A stretch of 64,000 nt of DNA, from positions 620,001 through 684,000 of the forward strand of contig NZ_JAIUZY010000001.1 of assembly GCF_020171625.1 (NCBI RefSeq), given 5' to 3'. The stretch is from Salipiger bermudensis (GTDB lineage Bacteria; Pseudomonadota; Alphaproteobacteria; Rhodobacterales; Rhodobacteraceae). The notes beneath the pieces were generated by a model. It made no database searches and was not told the DNA's origin. It worked only from the letters and a program-made list of their open reading frames with translations. The translations under genes were made by a program, and so were the position numbers. Below are positions 33,536-42,705 of the stretch, in pieces. Each line of letters starts with the position of its first letter. Position 1 is the first letter of the stretch.

Positions 33536-34602
33536 GCCGCCAACCCTTCCCTCTCGCTCCGCCAAAGCAACACAGCCTTCCAGTCGATGCGGAACCGTGC
33601 CGAGCATCGGCAACTCACGGTCTCAGCTGCCGGCGCGTCCTCGTCGTGCGGCCAGCGCATCAGGGCGCCGGTGACGGGAGAGACGAAGAACGCCCCCCAT
33701 TTGATCGTCTGGGCGTTTAGCGCCCGGTGGCTGTCACGTGTGCGTGGTCCCGGGGTGGCGTCCCAGATGATCGTGACGTGCTCGGCAAGGATTTCCCCGC
33801 GCTCAATCATCTGGACCACGCCTTCGGCGCGCCCGGCGTTCATGGCCCGGTTCCCTTCGGACCGGCTTATAGTCTTCGCCCTGGCACGCAGGAGGCGATC
33901 TGAGTAGCGCCCGGTGATGCGCTCGATGTCGGCGGCGCTCAGCGGCTGGCCCGCCTCGATCGCCTTGCGCACGGCGCTGTCGAACCGCTTGTCTCGCAGC
34001 GTGCGGGCGAAGTAGCGAACGTCCAGCGCCTCCAGCTCCCCACGGGCGCCTCGCACTGCCCGCGCCTGCCGGGAATGCAGGCCGATCAGCGCGCCGGTCT
34101 TCTGGTTGCCATCGGTGCGCCCGAGCAGCTCGCGCGTCACGCGACGGTAGGGCCGCGCTTGTTCGACTGCCTCAGTCAGCGCCTCCCGGATCAGCTTCTC
34201 GGTGTCGTCCGTGATCTCGGTGATCAGCGCCGCGCTGCGCCGGCGTGTCCACGTCTCGGCGTTCGGGTGCCGCCCGTCGAAGCGAATGATCAGCGGCCCC
34301 TGCGAGCCTGTCGAGACGCGCTTTGGGAGGTTGGACAATTGCCATACTCCCCCCTGGTAGAACGCCTCGGAAATGGCACGATCGAGCGGGGCGAAGGACT
34401 CGCTGCCCAGTTGGATGGCTGCGATCACCTGCTGCACGCCGCCGGCGATGTCGCCAGTCTCGATCGCGCGCTTGATCGCCTCATCGATGACACGGGCCTG
34501 CGCGGTGCTGCGGATGTCCTGAATGGCGCGCTCGAAGGCGTCGCGCAGCTGAGGCGCGACCTTGTCGAGCTCTGCAAGGAAGGCAGCGCGCGTATCGGCC
34601 AT
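33532..34602 (-). CDS. Mu gpF-like minor head protein
   Basis: 356 residues. The C-terminal half has the head-morphogenesis signature: SRSEGNRAMNAGRAEGV, then IWDATPGPRTRDSHRALNAQ, then ETVSCRCSARF. This matches the phage Mu F / SPP1 gp7 family, a minor capsid protein associated with the portal. In this phage it lies downstream of the capsid and connector genes rather than next to the portal. Its stop meets the convergent hicB stop. Confidence 0.85.
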   Translation of the reverse strand: MADTRAAFLAELDKVAPQLRDAFERAIQDIRSTAQARVIDEAIKRAIETGDIAGGVQQVIAAIQLGSESFAPLDRAISEAFYQGGVWQLSNLPKRVSTGSQGPLIIRFDGRHPNAETWTRRRSAALITEITDDTEKLIREALTEAVEQARPYRRVTRELLGRTDGNQKTGALIGLHSRQARAVRGARGELEALDVRYFARTLRDKRFDSAVRKAIEAGQPLSAADIERITGRYSDRLLRARAKTISRSEGNRAMNAGRAEGVVQMIERGEILAEHVTIIWDATPGPRTRDSHRALNAQTIKWGAFFVSPVTGALMRWPHDEDAPAAETVSCRCSARFRIDWKAVLLWRSEREGLAA

Positions 34603-34985
34603 CAGTCCTCACCCTTTCGTGCCTGGCATTCCCAATACAAGACCACGCCCCCTGGCTGGATCGCATCCACGTTCTCGATGCTGAAGGTCTTGCCCGCGAC
34701 GGTCAAGCTGTCGCCATTGCGCGGATCGGTCTCCGCATCGGGGGCGATCATCGCCTTGACGTCCCGAGCGGTGATCTGGGTGCCCTCTCGGTCCCGAGAG
34801 CTGTACTGGTCCAGCAGCACGGTACAGGAGTAGCTGGTCGCGCCGCCCGGCGTCGGCGGATAGGTCGTCTCGTCGGCGCCGGTGACGCGCGTGATGGCAC
34901 CCACCAGAGGCGCCCCTCCGCCCGTCTCCGCCCCAGCCTCCGCGATAGCTGCCGCGACCTCGGCGGCGATATCCGCCCCGCTCAC
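34602..34985 (-). CDS. Head-tail adaptor-like protein
   Basis: 127 residues from a GTG at 34985 (VSGADIAAEVAAAIAEAG) that overlaps the previous stop as GTGA. Beta-rich core with SYSCTVLLDQYSSRDREGTQ and VKAMIAPDA. Such short proteins between the connector and minor head genes are head-tail adaptors. The call rests on position and fold impression. Confidence 0.65.
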   Translation of the reverse strand: MSGADIAAEVAAAIAEAGAETGGGAPLVGAITRVTGADETTYPPTPGGATSYSCTVLLDQYSSRDREGTQITARDVKAMIAPDAETDPRNGDSLTVAGKTFSIENVDAIQPGGVVLYWECQARKGED

Positions 34986-35395
34986 AGACCCGGGCTCCGG
35001 CCGATGCTCATCAGGAACGCCGGTGTCTTCCCACGCTCGAGCATGTAGGGATAGAACATCGCCTCGATCGTGGTGCTGATCGGGGTGGCGGCCTCGGCCC
35101 CGCTCGCGTCTCCGCGCACAGTCCACTGGATGCTGCCGACCTTCGTCAGCACCTTCTGCTGGTCGGCAGTGTAGGTCTTCGAAAAGAAGCCCGGGTTGGC
35201 CAGTTCCAGCTTCGCCGCCTCGTAGGTGGCCTCGTCGACGACCTGCTCGGGCGCCGAGGAGGTAAGCCGGTTGAGGTAGAAGCGCGCGACGTAGTCGACC
35301 CCACGCATCAACGCCGCAGCGCTGGTCGCATCATCCGCGACCGTGTCGCCCCGCGCTCCGGCGTAGGCCATCCATCCCTCAACCGTCGCCGTCAT
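34982..35395 (-). CDS. DnaT-like / head-tail connector protein
   Basis: 137 residues. It contains GVDYVARFYLNRLT and QVVDEATYEAAKLELANPGFF, which I associate with the family often labelled DnaT-like single-strand binding protein. In this position after the capsid gene it is more likely a gp6-type head-tail connector. The stop overlaps the next start by 4 bases. Confidence 0.65.
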   Translation of the reverse strand: MTATVEGWMAYAGARGDTVADDATSAAALMRGVDYVARFYLNRLTSSAPEQVVDEATYEAAKLELANPGFFSKTYTADQQKVLTKVGSIQWTVRGDASGAEAATPISTTIEAMFYPYMLERGKTPAFLMSIGRSPGL

Positions 35396-35754
35396 CAGCC
35401 GCGATCCGCCTTCACGGCGTCAGCGATTCCCGGCCAGAGCTGGTCGCGCTCGGCGGCCGAGAACTTGGCGACGCCCTCATCGAGCAGGGCATTGATCTCG
35501 CGCACGTCCGGGACGCCCTCAGCGCTGAAATGCTCGTCGTCCAGCACCTTCGCGGCCTCGGCCAGCAGCGCCTGACGCTCCTGCGCGGAATCCTGCACGG
35601 CACCGGTGGCTGGGTTGGTCACCGCGACGCGCTCGGTCAGTACGCGGCCCTTGTTCAGCAGGAAGCCGGGCACCTTCTCGCCCTCGAACTCGACGACATC
35701 GCCGACCTTGCGGCCCTCGACGCCCTTCTTGGTGATCTCGAACTTGGTCTTCAT
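35395..35754 (-). CDS. Small head-region protein with HeH/LEM-like C-terminus
   Basis: 119 residues starting MKTKFEITKKGVEGRKVGDV. A small beta domain is followed by a helical end FAKFSAAERDQLWPGIAD-like. The ATG at 35754 is preferred to an upstream in-frame start because of a GGAGTCTCCTC region. Possibly a decoration or connector accessory factor. Function unknown. Confidence 0.6.
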   Translation of the reverse strand: MKTKFEITKKGVEGRKVGDVVEFEGEKVPGFLLNKGRVLTERVAVTNPATGAVQDSAQERQALLAEAAKVLDDEHFSAEGVPDVREINALLDEGVAKFSAAERDQLWPGIADAVKADRG

Positions 35755-35815
35755 GAGGAGACTCCATTGCATGACCTCTGGCAATGAGCCGAGCGAACCC
35801 GGCCCATCACAGAGG

Positions 35816-36874
35816 TCACGACGAGTGCGCGATACCGCAGTTGCCCTCGGCGTCGGTTTTGATCTCGAGCGCCTGCGCCGCCATGACGACGAAGTTGTAG
35901 TCGTCCTCGGGGTTGGCGCGGAACTGCTGGCGGGTGGCCATGGGCATGGCGTTCAGCACCTGCACGACGCGGCGGTCCTTGACGACGGCGAAGATGGTGT
36001 CGGCGGGCACGTCCGAGGCCGGAATGACCTCGCGGACGCCACCGTTCTCGAGCACACGCTGCGCGATGGTCTTGTTCGGGTAGGCCGCCGAGAAGTCGGT
36101 CTGGGTGGCGTAGAACCAGTCGTCCCAGTTGACGTAGAGCGTGGCCGGCACCCGGTAGTTGTCGCCGTGCAGCAGCTTCAGGGTGGCGTTTACGTCGCCC
36201 AGCCACTCGGGACCGGTGCAGGCCGAGAGGTCGTTGATGGTCGAGCGGGTGTTGCGGTTCGGGTGATTGCCCAGACCATACAGCTGATCGCCGCCGACGA
36301 TGATCTGGCTGTTGCCGTTGATCGCCATGCCCTCGAGCATCTTCGCCACCTTGAACATGGAGTTCCGGCGGGCGGCTCCGTCGAGCTGGAAGCCCTCCGA
36401 CTGGGCCGCGGCCATCTGACGCCAGCCGAAGCTGAAGGTGCTGTCCACGATCGGCAGCGGGGTGCCCTGGTAGGTGATCTGCGGCTGGTCGGTGCGGGCC
36501 TTGGAGCGGCCATCCATCGAGACATGCGCCTCTCCGGAATCGCTGATCTGCTGGAAGTAGTGGACCAGCTTGCCGATCGGCATAGGCATGCCCACCGAGC
36601 CCGCGAGGTCACCGAAGACGGCCAGCACCTCGCGCTGAACCTCGATGCCATCGCGGTCCCAGATGCCCCAGACGTCGCGCGGCAGGGCCGACGCGTTGCC
36701 GATGACACCGGCGGCGTTGCCCAGCATCTCTTCGAAGCTGGTATCCCGCCGGGCGGCGGCGGCGCGGTTGGCCGCGATCACGCGGCTCTGCTCATCCGTC
36801 GCGAGCGCCAGGCGGTCGGGGATATCCACGCCGCTCTCGGCGCCCATCGGGTGACGGGAGTTATAGACGAACAT
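35816..36874 (-). CDS. Major capsid protein
   Basis: 352 residues. It lacks the propeptide of HK97. Segments RDVWGIWDRDGIEVQREVLA and LVHYFQQISDSGEAHVSMDG, then FSFGWRQMAAAQSEGFQL, fit the encapsulin-like capsid group annotated as DUF6260. The genes upstream are decoration and protease/scaffold, the usual order. It forms the icosahedral shell. Confidence 0.85.
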   Translation of the reverse strand: MFVYNSRHPMGAESGVDIPDRLALATDEQSRVIAANRAAAARRDTSFEEMLGNAAGVIGNASALPRDVWGIWDRDGIEVQREVLAVFGDLAGSVGMPMPIGKLVHYFQQISDSGEAHVSMDGRSKARTDQPQITYQGTPLPIVDSTFSFGWRQMAAAQSEGFQLDGAARRNSMFKVAKMLEGMAINGNSQIIVGGDQLYGLGNHPNRNTRSTINDLSACTGPEWLGDVNATLKLLHGDNYRVPATLYVNWDDWFYATQTDFSAAYPNKTIAQRVLENGGVREVIPASDVPADTIFAVVKDRRVVQVLNAMPMATRQQFRANPEDDYNFVVMAAQALEIKTDAEGNCGIAHSS

Positions 36875-36887
36875 CTGTGCGTCCTCC

Positions 36888-37331
36888 TTATGCTGCGGCG
36901 ATGTTGAAGGAGTTCGCGATGCGAACGTCGTTCAGCGTGCCGGCGGTGATTGCGCCCGCCACGCCCTCGAAGAACGCGACGACGCGCTCCCCGGCAGCGG
37001 CAGCGGTGAGGTAGCCGGACGCACCGATGGTGAGCGGAACACCCTTGGCGTAGGTCGCGGCTGCGAGACGGGTCTGGTAGATCTCGCCAGGGCGCGGGCG
37101 GTAGGCCACACCGGTGTCACCCGAGGCGTAGGCATCGCCGACGCCCTGGTCGTAGAAGCGGCGGTTGGAGAGGATCAGCAGATCCGCCTCGATGTCGACC
37201 GCCGTGGCGACGGTGAGGGCCGTGGCGCTCTCGGTCACGAGAATGCCCGGCAGGTATGCGCCGGCCACGGTCTTGTCGGAGACGGTCTCCGGCTCGTCCT
37301 TGATCGGGCCGCGGTAGATGACGTTCGCCAT
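36888..37331 (-). CDS. Capsid decoration protein
   Basis: 147 residues starting MANVIYRGPIKDEPETVSDK. Beta-rich, with AGAYLPGILVTESATALTVA and GVPLTIGASGYLTAAAAGER, similar to small head decoration proteins that stabilise expanded capsids. It is placed between scaffold and major capsid genes. Confidence 0.75.
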   Translation of the reverse strand: MANVIYRGPIKDEPETVSDKTVAGAYLPGILVTESATALTVATAVDIEADLLILSNRRFYDQGVGDAYASGDTGVAYRPRPGEIYQTRLAAATYAKGVPLTIGASGYLTAAAAGERVVAFFEGVAGAITAGTLNDVRIANSFNIAAA

Positions 37332-37334
37332 GGT

Positions 37335-37715
37335 TTAGGCCTCCTTCTGCTTGGCGGCGGCGTTCAGGCTGAACCCATCCCACTCGTCCTTGTCGCTGGA
37401 GCCGCCGAACGCGCCGTTGAGCGCGGCGGCCTTGCCAGCCGCGGCCTTGGGCGCCAGGGCGCGCAGGGTGTTCAGCGGGGTCGCCTTGGCGGTCTCCTCG
37501 TCGAGGATGTTTGCCTTGACCACCTTGGCCTCGAGTTCGGCCTTCTCGGCGTCCTCCTTGGCCTTGTTGGCGGCATCGAGCGACTCGACGTGGTCCTTCA
37601 GCGGCTTCACCGCCTCTCCCACCGCATTCGCGATGGTCTCACCGATCTTCGACAGGCCTTCCTCGATGGCGTTCACCTTCGCGGAAAGCTGCTCAAGCTG
37701 CTTCTCATCAGCCAT
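37335..37715 (-). CDS. Nested scaffold protein from an internal start
   Basis: An in-frame ATG at 37715 (MADEKQLEQLSAKVNAIEEG) is preceded by AAGGAGAAGCAGAC, a strong ribosome-binding site inside the protease gene. The product of 126 residues is just the coiled-coil scaffold part, the arrangement of lambda C/Nu3. An excess of free scaffold would be expected. Confidence 0.7.
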   Translation of the reverse strand: MADEKQLEQLSAKVNAIEEGLSKIGETIANAVGEAVKPLKDHVESLDAANKAKEDAEKAELEAKVVKANILDEETAKATPLNTLRALAPKAAAGKAAALNGAFGGSSDKDEWDGFSLNAAAKQKEA

Positions 37716-38477
37716 GTCTGCTTCTCCTTGATTTGCAGAGGGTTCCCGCTCTGAGGCGCCCGGCAGGGCATCCATGATGGCGGATTTGATGCGCTCCCAC
37801 GTGGAAGCGCGCTCGCGCCGCTCAAGCGCACTGAGCAGGTGCATCCCGGCCCAGTCGAGTTCCTGGTCGGCCATATCGATGGCCGAGTTGATAACCTCGA
37901 GCTCCTCCGGCTGGCCGGCGGAGTTGACGAACATGCCGACGCCCTGGCCTGGTGTGGCCGCGCCCTCCTCGTCCAGAAGGATCGCGTCATGGTCGAAGTC
38001 GATGTCGCGGGCGATGTGCTTGTAGGCGACGTCGCCGTTGGCGGCCTCGAGGTTGCACAGCAGGCCGGTCGAGGTGTGGATCGGCTCGCCCTTGTCGACC
38101 GCCTCCAGCACCGCCTTGCCGCGCTCGGACTGGTTCGCCGTCTGCACGTCGATCACCTTGTCGAGGAGCACCCGCCCGCCCTCGCGGCGCGCGTTCTCGT
38201 TCCAAGCGCCGATCCAGCCGATGTTGATGCCCTCGGGGTCGCGAGCGCTGACGAACTTGCCGTTGATCAGCGGGTGCCCGGCAGGCGCGGGCGTGCGATT
38301 CAGGCTGGCGAAGCTCTTCTCGATCTCGTCGGCCGGGTAGAGGATGTTGTTCATGACCACGTCGTCGGGCAGCGTGGCGCTCGGCACGATGATCACGTCG
38401 CGCCCGTTTCGCTTCTCGCGGCGGGCAGCCTTCGTATTGGCCAACGCGCGGACGTTGACCCGGACTCGTTTCGTCAT
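37335..38477 (-). CDS. DUF2213-type prohead protease/scaffold fusion
   Basis: 380 residues starting MTKRVRVNVRALANTKAARR. Residues about 20-230 match DUF2213 (YPADEIEKSFASLNRTPAPA, then GHPLINGKFVSARDPEGI, then IHTSTGLLCNLEAANGD), a likely prohead protease. The C-terminal 126 residues are a charged coiled coil, a typical scaffold. The ATG at 38477 is used. Confidence 0.8.
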   Translation of the reverse strand: MTKRVRVNVRALANTKAARREKRNGRDVIIVPSATLPDDVVMNNILYPADEIEKSFASLNRTPAPAGHPLINGKFVSARDPEGINIGWIGAWNENARREGGRVLLDKVIDVQTANQSERGKAVLEAVDKGEPIHTSTGLLCNLEAANGDVAYKHIARDIDFDHDAILLDEEGAATPGQGVGMFVNSAGQPEELEVINSAIDMADQELDWAGMHLLSALERRERASTWERIKSAIMDALPGASEREPSANQGEADMADEKQLEQLSAKVNAIEEGLSKIGETIANAVGEAVKPLKDHVESLDAANKAKEDAEKAELEAKVVKANILDEETAKATPLNTLRALAPKAAAGKAAALNGAFGGSSDKDEWDGFSLNAAAKQKEA

Positions 38478-38487
38478 TGGGAAGCTC

Positions 38488-39867
38488 CTATTCCTCGCCG
38501 TCGTCGGGCGGGTCCAAGTCCGCCTCGTCGTCATCGGGCAGAGCGTCGGCGTCGCTCAGGGGCTCCTTGCCGACGGTCTCGCGGATTTCGTCAGACGTAA
38601 ACACGATCTCGCCTGCGCCCGTGCGGGAAGCCCGTTCGTTGATGCTGGCCATCTTGTCGGCCCGATCAATCTTCTCGCTGATGCTAGCCTCGGTCAGGTC
38701 CGCCCACCGCAGGTACCAGTCGCGCTCTGGCAAGATGCCGAAGCGCTCCAGTCGGTTCACGAATTCCATGATGGCCGGGATCACCCGGTCGGACCGGACG
38801 CCCATGCAGGTCTGCGCCCACTCGTCGGCGTCCTCGGTGCTGGCCCGCTCGCCGGTCTGCATGCCGGTGAGGATCTTCTTGGGCATCTCGATCGACGCGG
38901 CGAAGTTCTCTAGGGCGCCCGCCCGGAAATGCTCGGGAATGGGCAGGGTGATGGCCAGCGTGTCAGCCTTCATGCCCTGCAGCATCAGGCTCTGGTCGAA
39001 GCCCTTCTGCCAGTTCTCGGTCTGGGTGTTGAGCGCATCGGCGATCTCCGACGCGTCCACGCCCATGGCCTGAGCCATTTGCGAGAGCTGGGCATCCTTC
39101 TCGATCGAGAAGACCGGTGCCGACTTGGCGTTCTTCCAGAAGCCCTCGCCCCCGGCACCCGTGATCTTCTCCAGCGTGAGGAGGTCGTTGAACCCCGGCT
39201 CCAGCATCGAGCGGCCATGGACGGTGCCATCCTCGGACCAAACGATGACGCGGTCGGGGTTGACCTCGAAGGCGCGGTTGCGGCCCTGCGCGTCGTTGCC
39301 CACCTCGGCCTCGTTGAACGAGAACATGGTCGGCTGCCCGTAGGTGTCGGAGGTCTCGTCAGTGTCCCAGGTGGAGACCTTGAGCTGTCCCTCCCACGCG
39401 GGAATGATCTCAACCAACCCGTCGAGCCCGCCGCCGACACGATCAACCGGCTCGGCGAAGCGCTTATCGTCGGCCACCCGTAGGATCACCCCGGCGTAGC
39501 CGCCGACCATGCTGCGGCGGTCCGCCTCGGCGAGGCGCTGCCAGACCCGGAGGTCCGCGAAGCGCTGCCGGATTTCCCCCTCGAGAGTCGTTTCCTTGTG
39601 CGCTTCCTCGCGCTCCACCAGGAACGGGTGATCCTGCCAGACCTTGCGGGCCGTCTTCTTCACCGCGGCGCGCGCGAGGCCGTTCCGGCAGTACACCGCG
39701 TAGAGCAGGTCGAAGGTGACCTCGTTCGGCCACCCGAAGTCCCGATAGTGGTTGTGCTTGGCCTCTTTGAAGTAGCCCGGGAACATGGTCGACATGCGCC
39801 GGCTAGCGGCATTGGCGAGCAGCGCCAGCGCGTTCACGATGGCAGATCGGTCTTTCTGGTCTGTCAT
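38488..39867 (-). CDS. Portal protein (DUF1073 / Phage_portal_3)
   Basis: 459 residues. Segments YAVYCRNGLARAAVKKTARK, GGLDGLVEIIPAWEGQLKVS and VNPDRVIVWSEDGTVHGRSM followed by EPGFNDLLTLEKITGAGGEG match DUF1073 portal proteins. It forms the dodecameric vertex for DNA passage. It overlaps TerL by 4 bases. An acidic C-terminus is typical. Confidence 0.88.
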   Translation of the reverse strand: MTDQKDRSAIVNALALLANAASRRMSTMFPGYFKEAKHNHYRDFGWPNEVTFDLLYAVYCRNGLARAAVKKTARKVWQDHPFLVEREEAHKETTLEGEIRQRFADLRVWQRLAEADRRSMVGGYAGVILRVADDKRFAEPVDRVGGGLDGLVEIIPAWEGQLKVSTWDTDETSDTYGQPTMFSFNEAEVGNDAQGRNRAFEVNPDRVIVWSEDGTVHGRSMLEPGFNDLLTLEKITGAGGEGFWKNAKSAPVFSIEKDAQLSQMAQAMGVDASEIADALNTQTENWQKGFDQSLMLQGMKADTLAITLPIPEHFRAGALENFAASIEMPKKILTGMQTGERASTEDADEWAQTCMGVRSDRVIPAIMEFVNRLERFGILPERDWYLRWADLTEASISEKIDRADKMASINERASRTGAGEIVFTSDEIRETVGKEPLSDADALPDDDEADLDPPDDGEE

Positions 39868-41327
39868 CGGTTGCCTTTCAGTTTCGCCCGGGCCGCGGAG
39901 CTCAGCAGCATCTGGACCGTCGGGGCCGATTGGATAGGCGCGAAGGCCATGACGAAGGCGTCGGCGTTGTTTGGTGAGGCGACGTCACGCTTCGCCAAGT
40001 CCTTCTTGCTCTCGACCTTCGAGCGCCCGGCGTTGTCCACGTCCTTGCGCGGCGTGGCCAGCTCGTTGATCAGCTGGTCGAGTTTTTCGCACTCGCTGCT
40101 GATCGCGATCAGGTCGGCGGCGTCGTACTGGTGGCCCTTCTCGACCGCGTTGAAGGTATTGCGGAGGCGGCGGGCTATGTCCCACCAGGCCTGCGCCTTC
40201 ACGTTGGCGTAGAAGTCCTTGTTGGTCGGCGCGTTCGGGTCGGTGTCGTGCGGGTCGACCCGCGCCTCGGGGTTCAGCACCCCGCCCCCGGCGTTGAAGC
40301 CGCGGTAGGTGACCCGAACGGCGTGCTCCTCGTTCAGGGCGGCGAAGTGCGCGCCGGCGAAGGCGCCGACGCCGATGCTGTCGAAGTCGATGTCCGCGCC
40401 GGTTTCCCGCGCCAGCCGGTGGACGCGCCCGGCGGACTTGAGCAGCTCATCCTCGGCCGCCTTCCACTCGTCGCACTGGAGCGCGAGGAAGCCGTGAGCC
40501 ATCACGGTGGCGCAGAGGTCGGCGCCGCTGTCCGCGATGTCGAAGCCCACGCGCTTGCGGCCGGCGGGCTCCAAGCCGAGCTTCTTGTGCGCGTCGATCG
40601 CGGCCATGAGCCACGACCGCTTGATAATCACCGCGTCGTCGTCCTGGCGCGGCTCGCCGTGGTAGATGTGCCGGTATTCTTCCTCGTCCTCAGCCCGCTT
40701 GCGCTCGATGACCTTGACGATGGTGTCGGAGAGGAAGGGGTTTTCTTCGTAGTTGATCAGGCGCTTGATGGTCGCGCCGACCACGCCCTTGATCTTGCCG
40801 CTGATGACCGCGCTCGGCGTGCCGGTGATGAACTTGCGGTAGACGAAGTCGGAGGCCAGCCGCGGGTTGAAGATGATCCAGAACTGAGAGCCCTCGCCTC
40901 GGAGGGTGGGCTCGAGGATTTCCCACTGCTCGGCGGTGAGGTTGTGCGCCTCCTCGATCCAGCAAATGTCTATGCTCTCCAGCGACTTGATTTCGTCGAT
41001 GTGCCGCCAGAGGCCGTAGAACATGAACTCCGCGCCGGTCAGCTTGTGCCGGATGGAGTTCTCGGTGATGACGAACTGGTCCCGAAGGCCGAAGCGGTCG
41101 ATCTGGATCTTGAGCAGCGTGTAGACCGACTCCGCGATCTTGTTCTGGAACTGCCGGGCGCAAAGCACGCGGATGCGGCACTGCGTCGCTAGAAAGACCG
41201 CGAACCCCGCCGCATCCCATGACTTCGAGCTGGACCGGCCCCCGTAGAGGACGCGCTCGCGGGCTGGTGTAAGCCAGAACTCCCTCAGGGCCGGGTTCAG
41301 CGTCGGCGGGCTACTCTCCCTTGCCAC
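39864..41327 (-). CDS. Terminase large subunit
   Basis: 487 residues. The Walker A-like sequence is YGGRSSSKSW and Walker B is IDICWIEEAHN. The nuclease domain starts at RVGFDIADSGADLC, and a later metal ligand region is GADIDFDSIGVGA. It packages DNA into the prohead by ATP hydrolysis. PBSX/SPP1-type family. It overlaps the small subunit by 17 bases. Confidence 0.93.
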   Translation of the reverse strand: MARESSPPTLNPALREFWLTPARERVLYGGRSSSKSWDAAGFAVFLATQCRIRVLCARQFQNKIAESVYTLLKIQIDRFGLRDQFVITENSIRHKLTGAEFMFYGLWRHIDEIKSLESIDICWIEEAHNLTAEQWEILEPTLRGEGSQFWIIFNPRLASDFVYRKFITGTPSAVISGKIKGVVGATIKRLINYEENPFLSDTIVKVIERKRAEDEEEYRHIYHGEPRQDDDAVIIKRSWLMAAIDAHKKLGLEPAGRKRVGFDIADSGADLCATVMAHGFLALQCDEWKAAEDELLKSAGRVHRLARETGADIDFDSIGVGAFAGAHFAALNEEHAVRVTYRGFNAGGGVLNPEARVDPHDTDPNAPTNKDFYANVKAQAWWDIARRLRNTFNAVEKGHQYDAADLIAISSECEKLDQLINELATPRKDVDNAGRSKVESKKDLAKRDVASPNNADAFVMAFAPIQSAPTVQMLLSSAARAKLKGNR

Positions 41328-41769
41328 CGTAGAAATCCGACAGGGTGCGGACCTCGTGCTGTACCGGCCCGCCGCCCAAGCCCCCTACCTCGCGGCGGTT
41401 GGTGTAGCTGCCGCCGGTCTCCTTCGCCGCCTGCTCGAGCAGCGAGGACGCCAGGACCATGTTGCCCTGCGACTCCGCCTTCTCCGCCATCCGTTGGAGC
41501 GCCCGAAGCCGCACCGCGCGGTGGCTGATGGCGATCTCGCTCGTGTCCTCGAGAAAGGCGGCGCGGGTCGCGTCGAAGAGCTCGCGATGCTTCTTCGAGA
41601 CGTTCTTGCCGGCGCGCTTCGTCGGGTCGTAGCTCTCGACCTTCTGGCGCGCGACATTGAGGCCGAACTCATCCTTGACCGACTTCGAGACCACCGAAGG
41701 GGTGTCGAAGCACGCTAGGGCCTGAACGATATAGGTTTTGACCTCTTCGGGGAGACGTTGTTGCGCCAT
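41311..41769 (-). CDS. Terminase small subunit (DUF2280)
   Basis: 152 residues starting MAQQRLPEEVKTYIVQALAC. The N-terminal helix-turn-helix FDTPSVVSKSVKDEFGLNVA and EDTSEIAISHRAVRLRALQR agree with DUF2280, a terminase small subunit family. It binds the packaging site. Confidence 0.85.
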   Translation of the reverse strand: MAQQRLPEEVKTYIVQALACFDTPSVVSKSVKDEFGLNVARQKVESYDPTKRAGKNVSKKHRELFDATRAAFLEDTSEIAISHRAVRLRALQRMAEKAESQGNMVLASSLLEQAAKETGGSYTNRREVGGLGGGPVQHEVRTLSDFYGGKGE

Positions 41770-41793
41770 GGGTTTCGTCTGGCCTCAGTCTTG

Positions 41794-42408
41794 CTACGCG
41801 GCCTTGAGGCAAACCCCGCAGAGTTGCGAAATGCGCGCCTCGCCGATCTCCGGCCCCGCCAGTGCAGCGTCGACCATCTCCTGGACTCCGGCGGTTGTCG
41901 CGCCGTAGCGGCGAACGACGCCGACGAACTCCTCGACGTCGTGCCCGCGCATAGTGAAGAATGGGCGGCCCGTCTGCTTGTTGAACTTGGGCGCCCCGAA
42001 GGCGTCCGTTGCCTGCGCGCAGTGGTAGAGCTCATGCTCGACCAGAGCGCAGCGCTGCGGGTCCGTGGCGCTGAGCCACCAGTCCGCCTGCAGCGTGACG
42101 ATGAAATCCGGGATGGTACCGAACCACTCGGCCACCCGGAGCTCTGCCCGTGCGCGGCTCCACTTGCCCATGGACCCCTGCGGTGCGCCGGGCTCGGCCT
42201 GCCCTATTACCATCCGCCCCTTCTTGGTGTTCCCGACGTTGGTCCAGAGGAAACCCAGAGTGGCGGCGCGGAGGTGCGCGTGGTCCTCGTTCAGGAGGTC
42301 GGCGTCCTCGGCGATGAAGGTCTCGCGGGCCCATCTCCCCAAATCGGGTGTGGGTGCGAAGGCGTCGCACAGGGCATCCGCGACATCGGAGGGGGGCATA
42401 GGGATCAT
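41794..42408 (-). CDS. Putative phage zinc metallopeptidase
   Basis: 204 residues starting MIPMPPSDVADALCDAFAPT. An HExxH-type motif is present in CALVEHELYHCAQATD, followed by a region RPFFTMRGHDVEEFVGVVRR that may supply a third ligand. This fits the phage metallopeptidase family commonly found next to terminase. The role is uncertain. Confidence 0.75.
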   Translation of the reverse strand: MIPMPPSDVADALCDAFAPTPDLGRWARETFIAEDADLLNEDHAHLRAATLGFLWTNVGNTKKGRMVIGQAEPGAPQGSMGKWSRARAELRVAEWFGTIPDFIVTLQADWWLSATDPQRCALVEHELYHCAQATDAFGAPKFNKQTGRPFFTMRGHDVEEFVGVVRRYGATTAGVQEMVDAALAGPEIGEARISQLCGVCLKAA

Positions 42409-42705
42409 GACCGGATCACCTCGTCTGCCGCACATGGGGAAAGCTGCTGTGGCGGAGCCATTGAGCCCCGCCTGTTCCGGAATTCGCCGTCCGGTACGCC
42501 ACCTGACCGCCGCCGGGCTGGTGCAAGCGCAATTCGGCAATAGGTGAAGACTACCAGATATAGCAGCAGGATCAATAGCTGGTAAGGATGATCCAGTAAG
42601 TCACATACGCCGTGCCGAAATAAGTCTTCGTAGCTTCCGCACTTGAGGTTCAGGCAGCCTGACCGCCAAATAGGACCGCATAACTCCTTAGCTAGGGACC
42701 GAGTC

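Noticed and set aside
42409-42705. Minus-strand frame ending in ADEVIRS overlapping the metallopeptidase start
   Set aside because: The 3' overlap looks like coupling, but no start or domain is convincing; kept only as a non-coding boundary of the DUF4145 insert.
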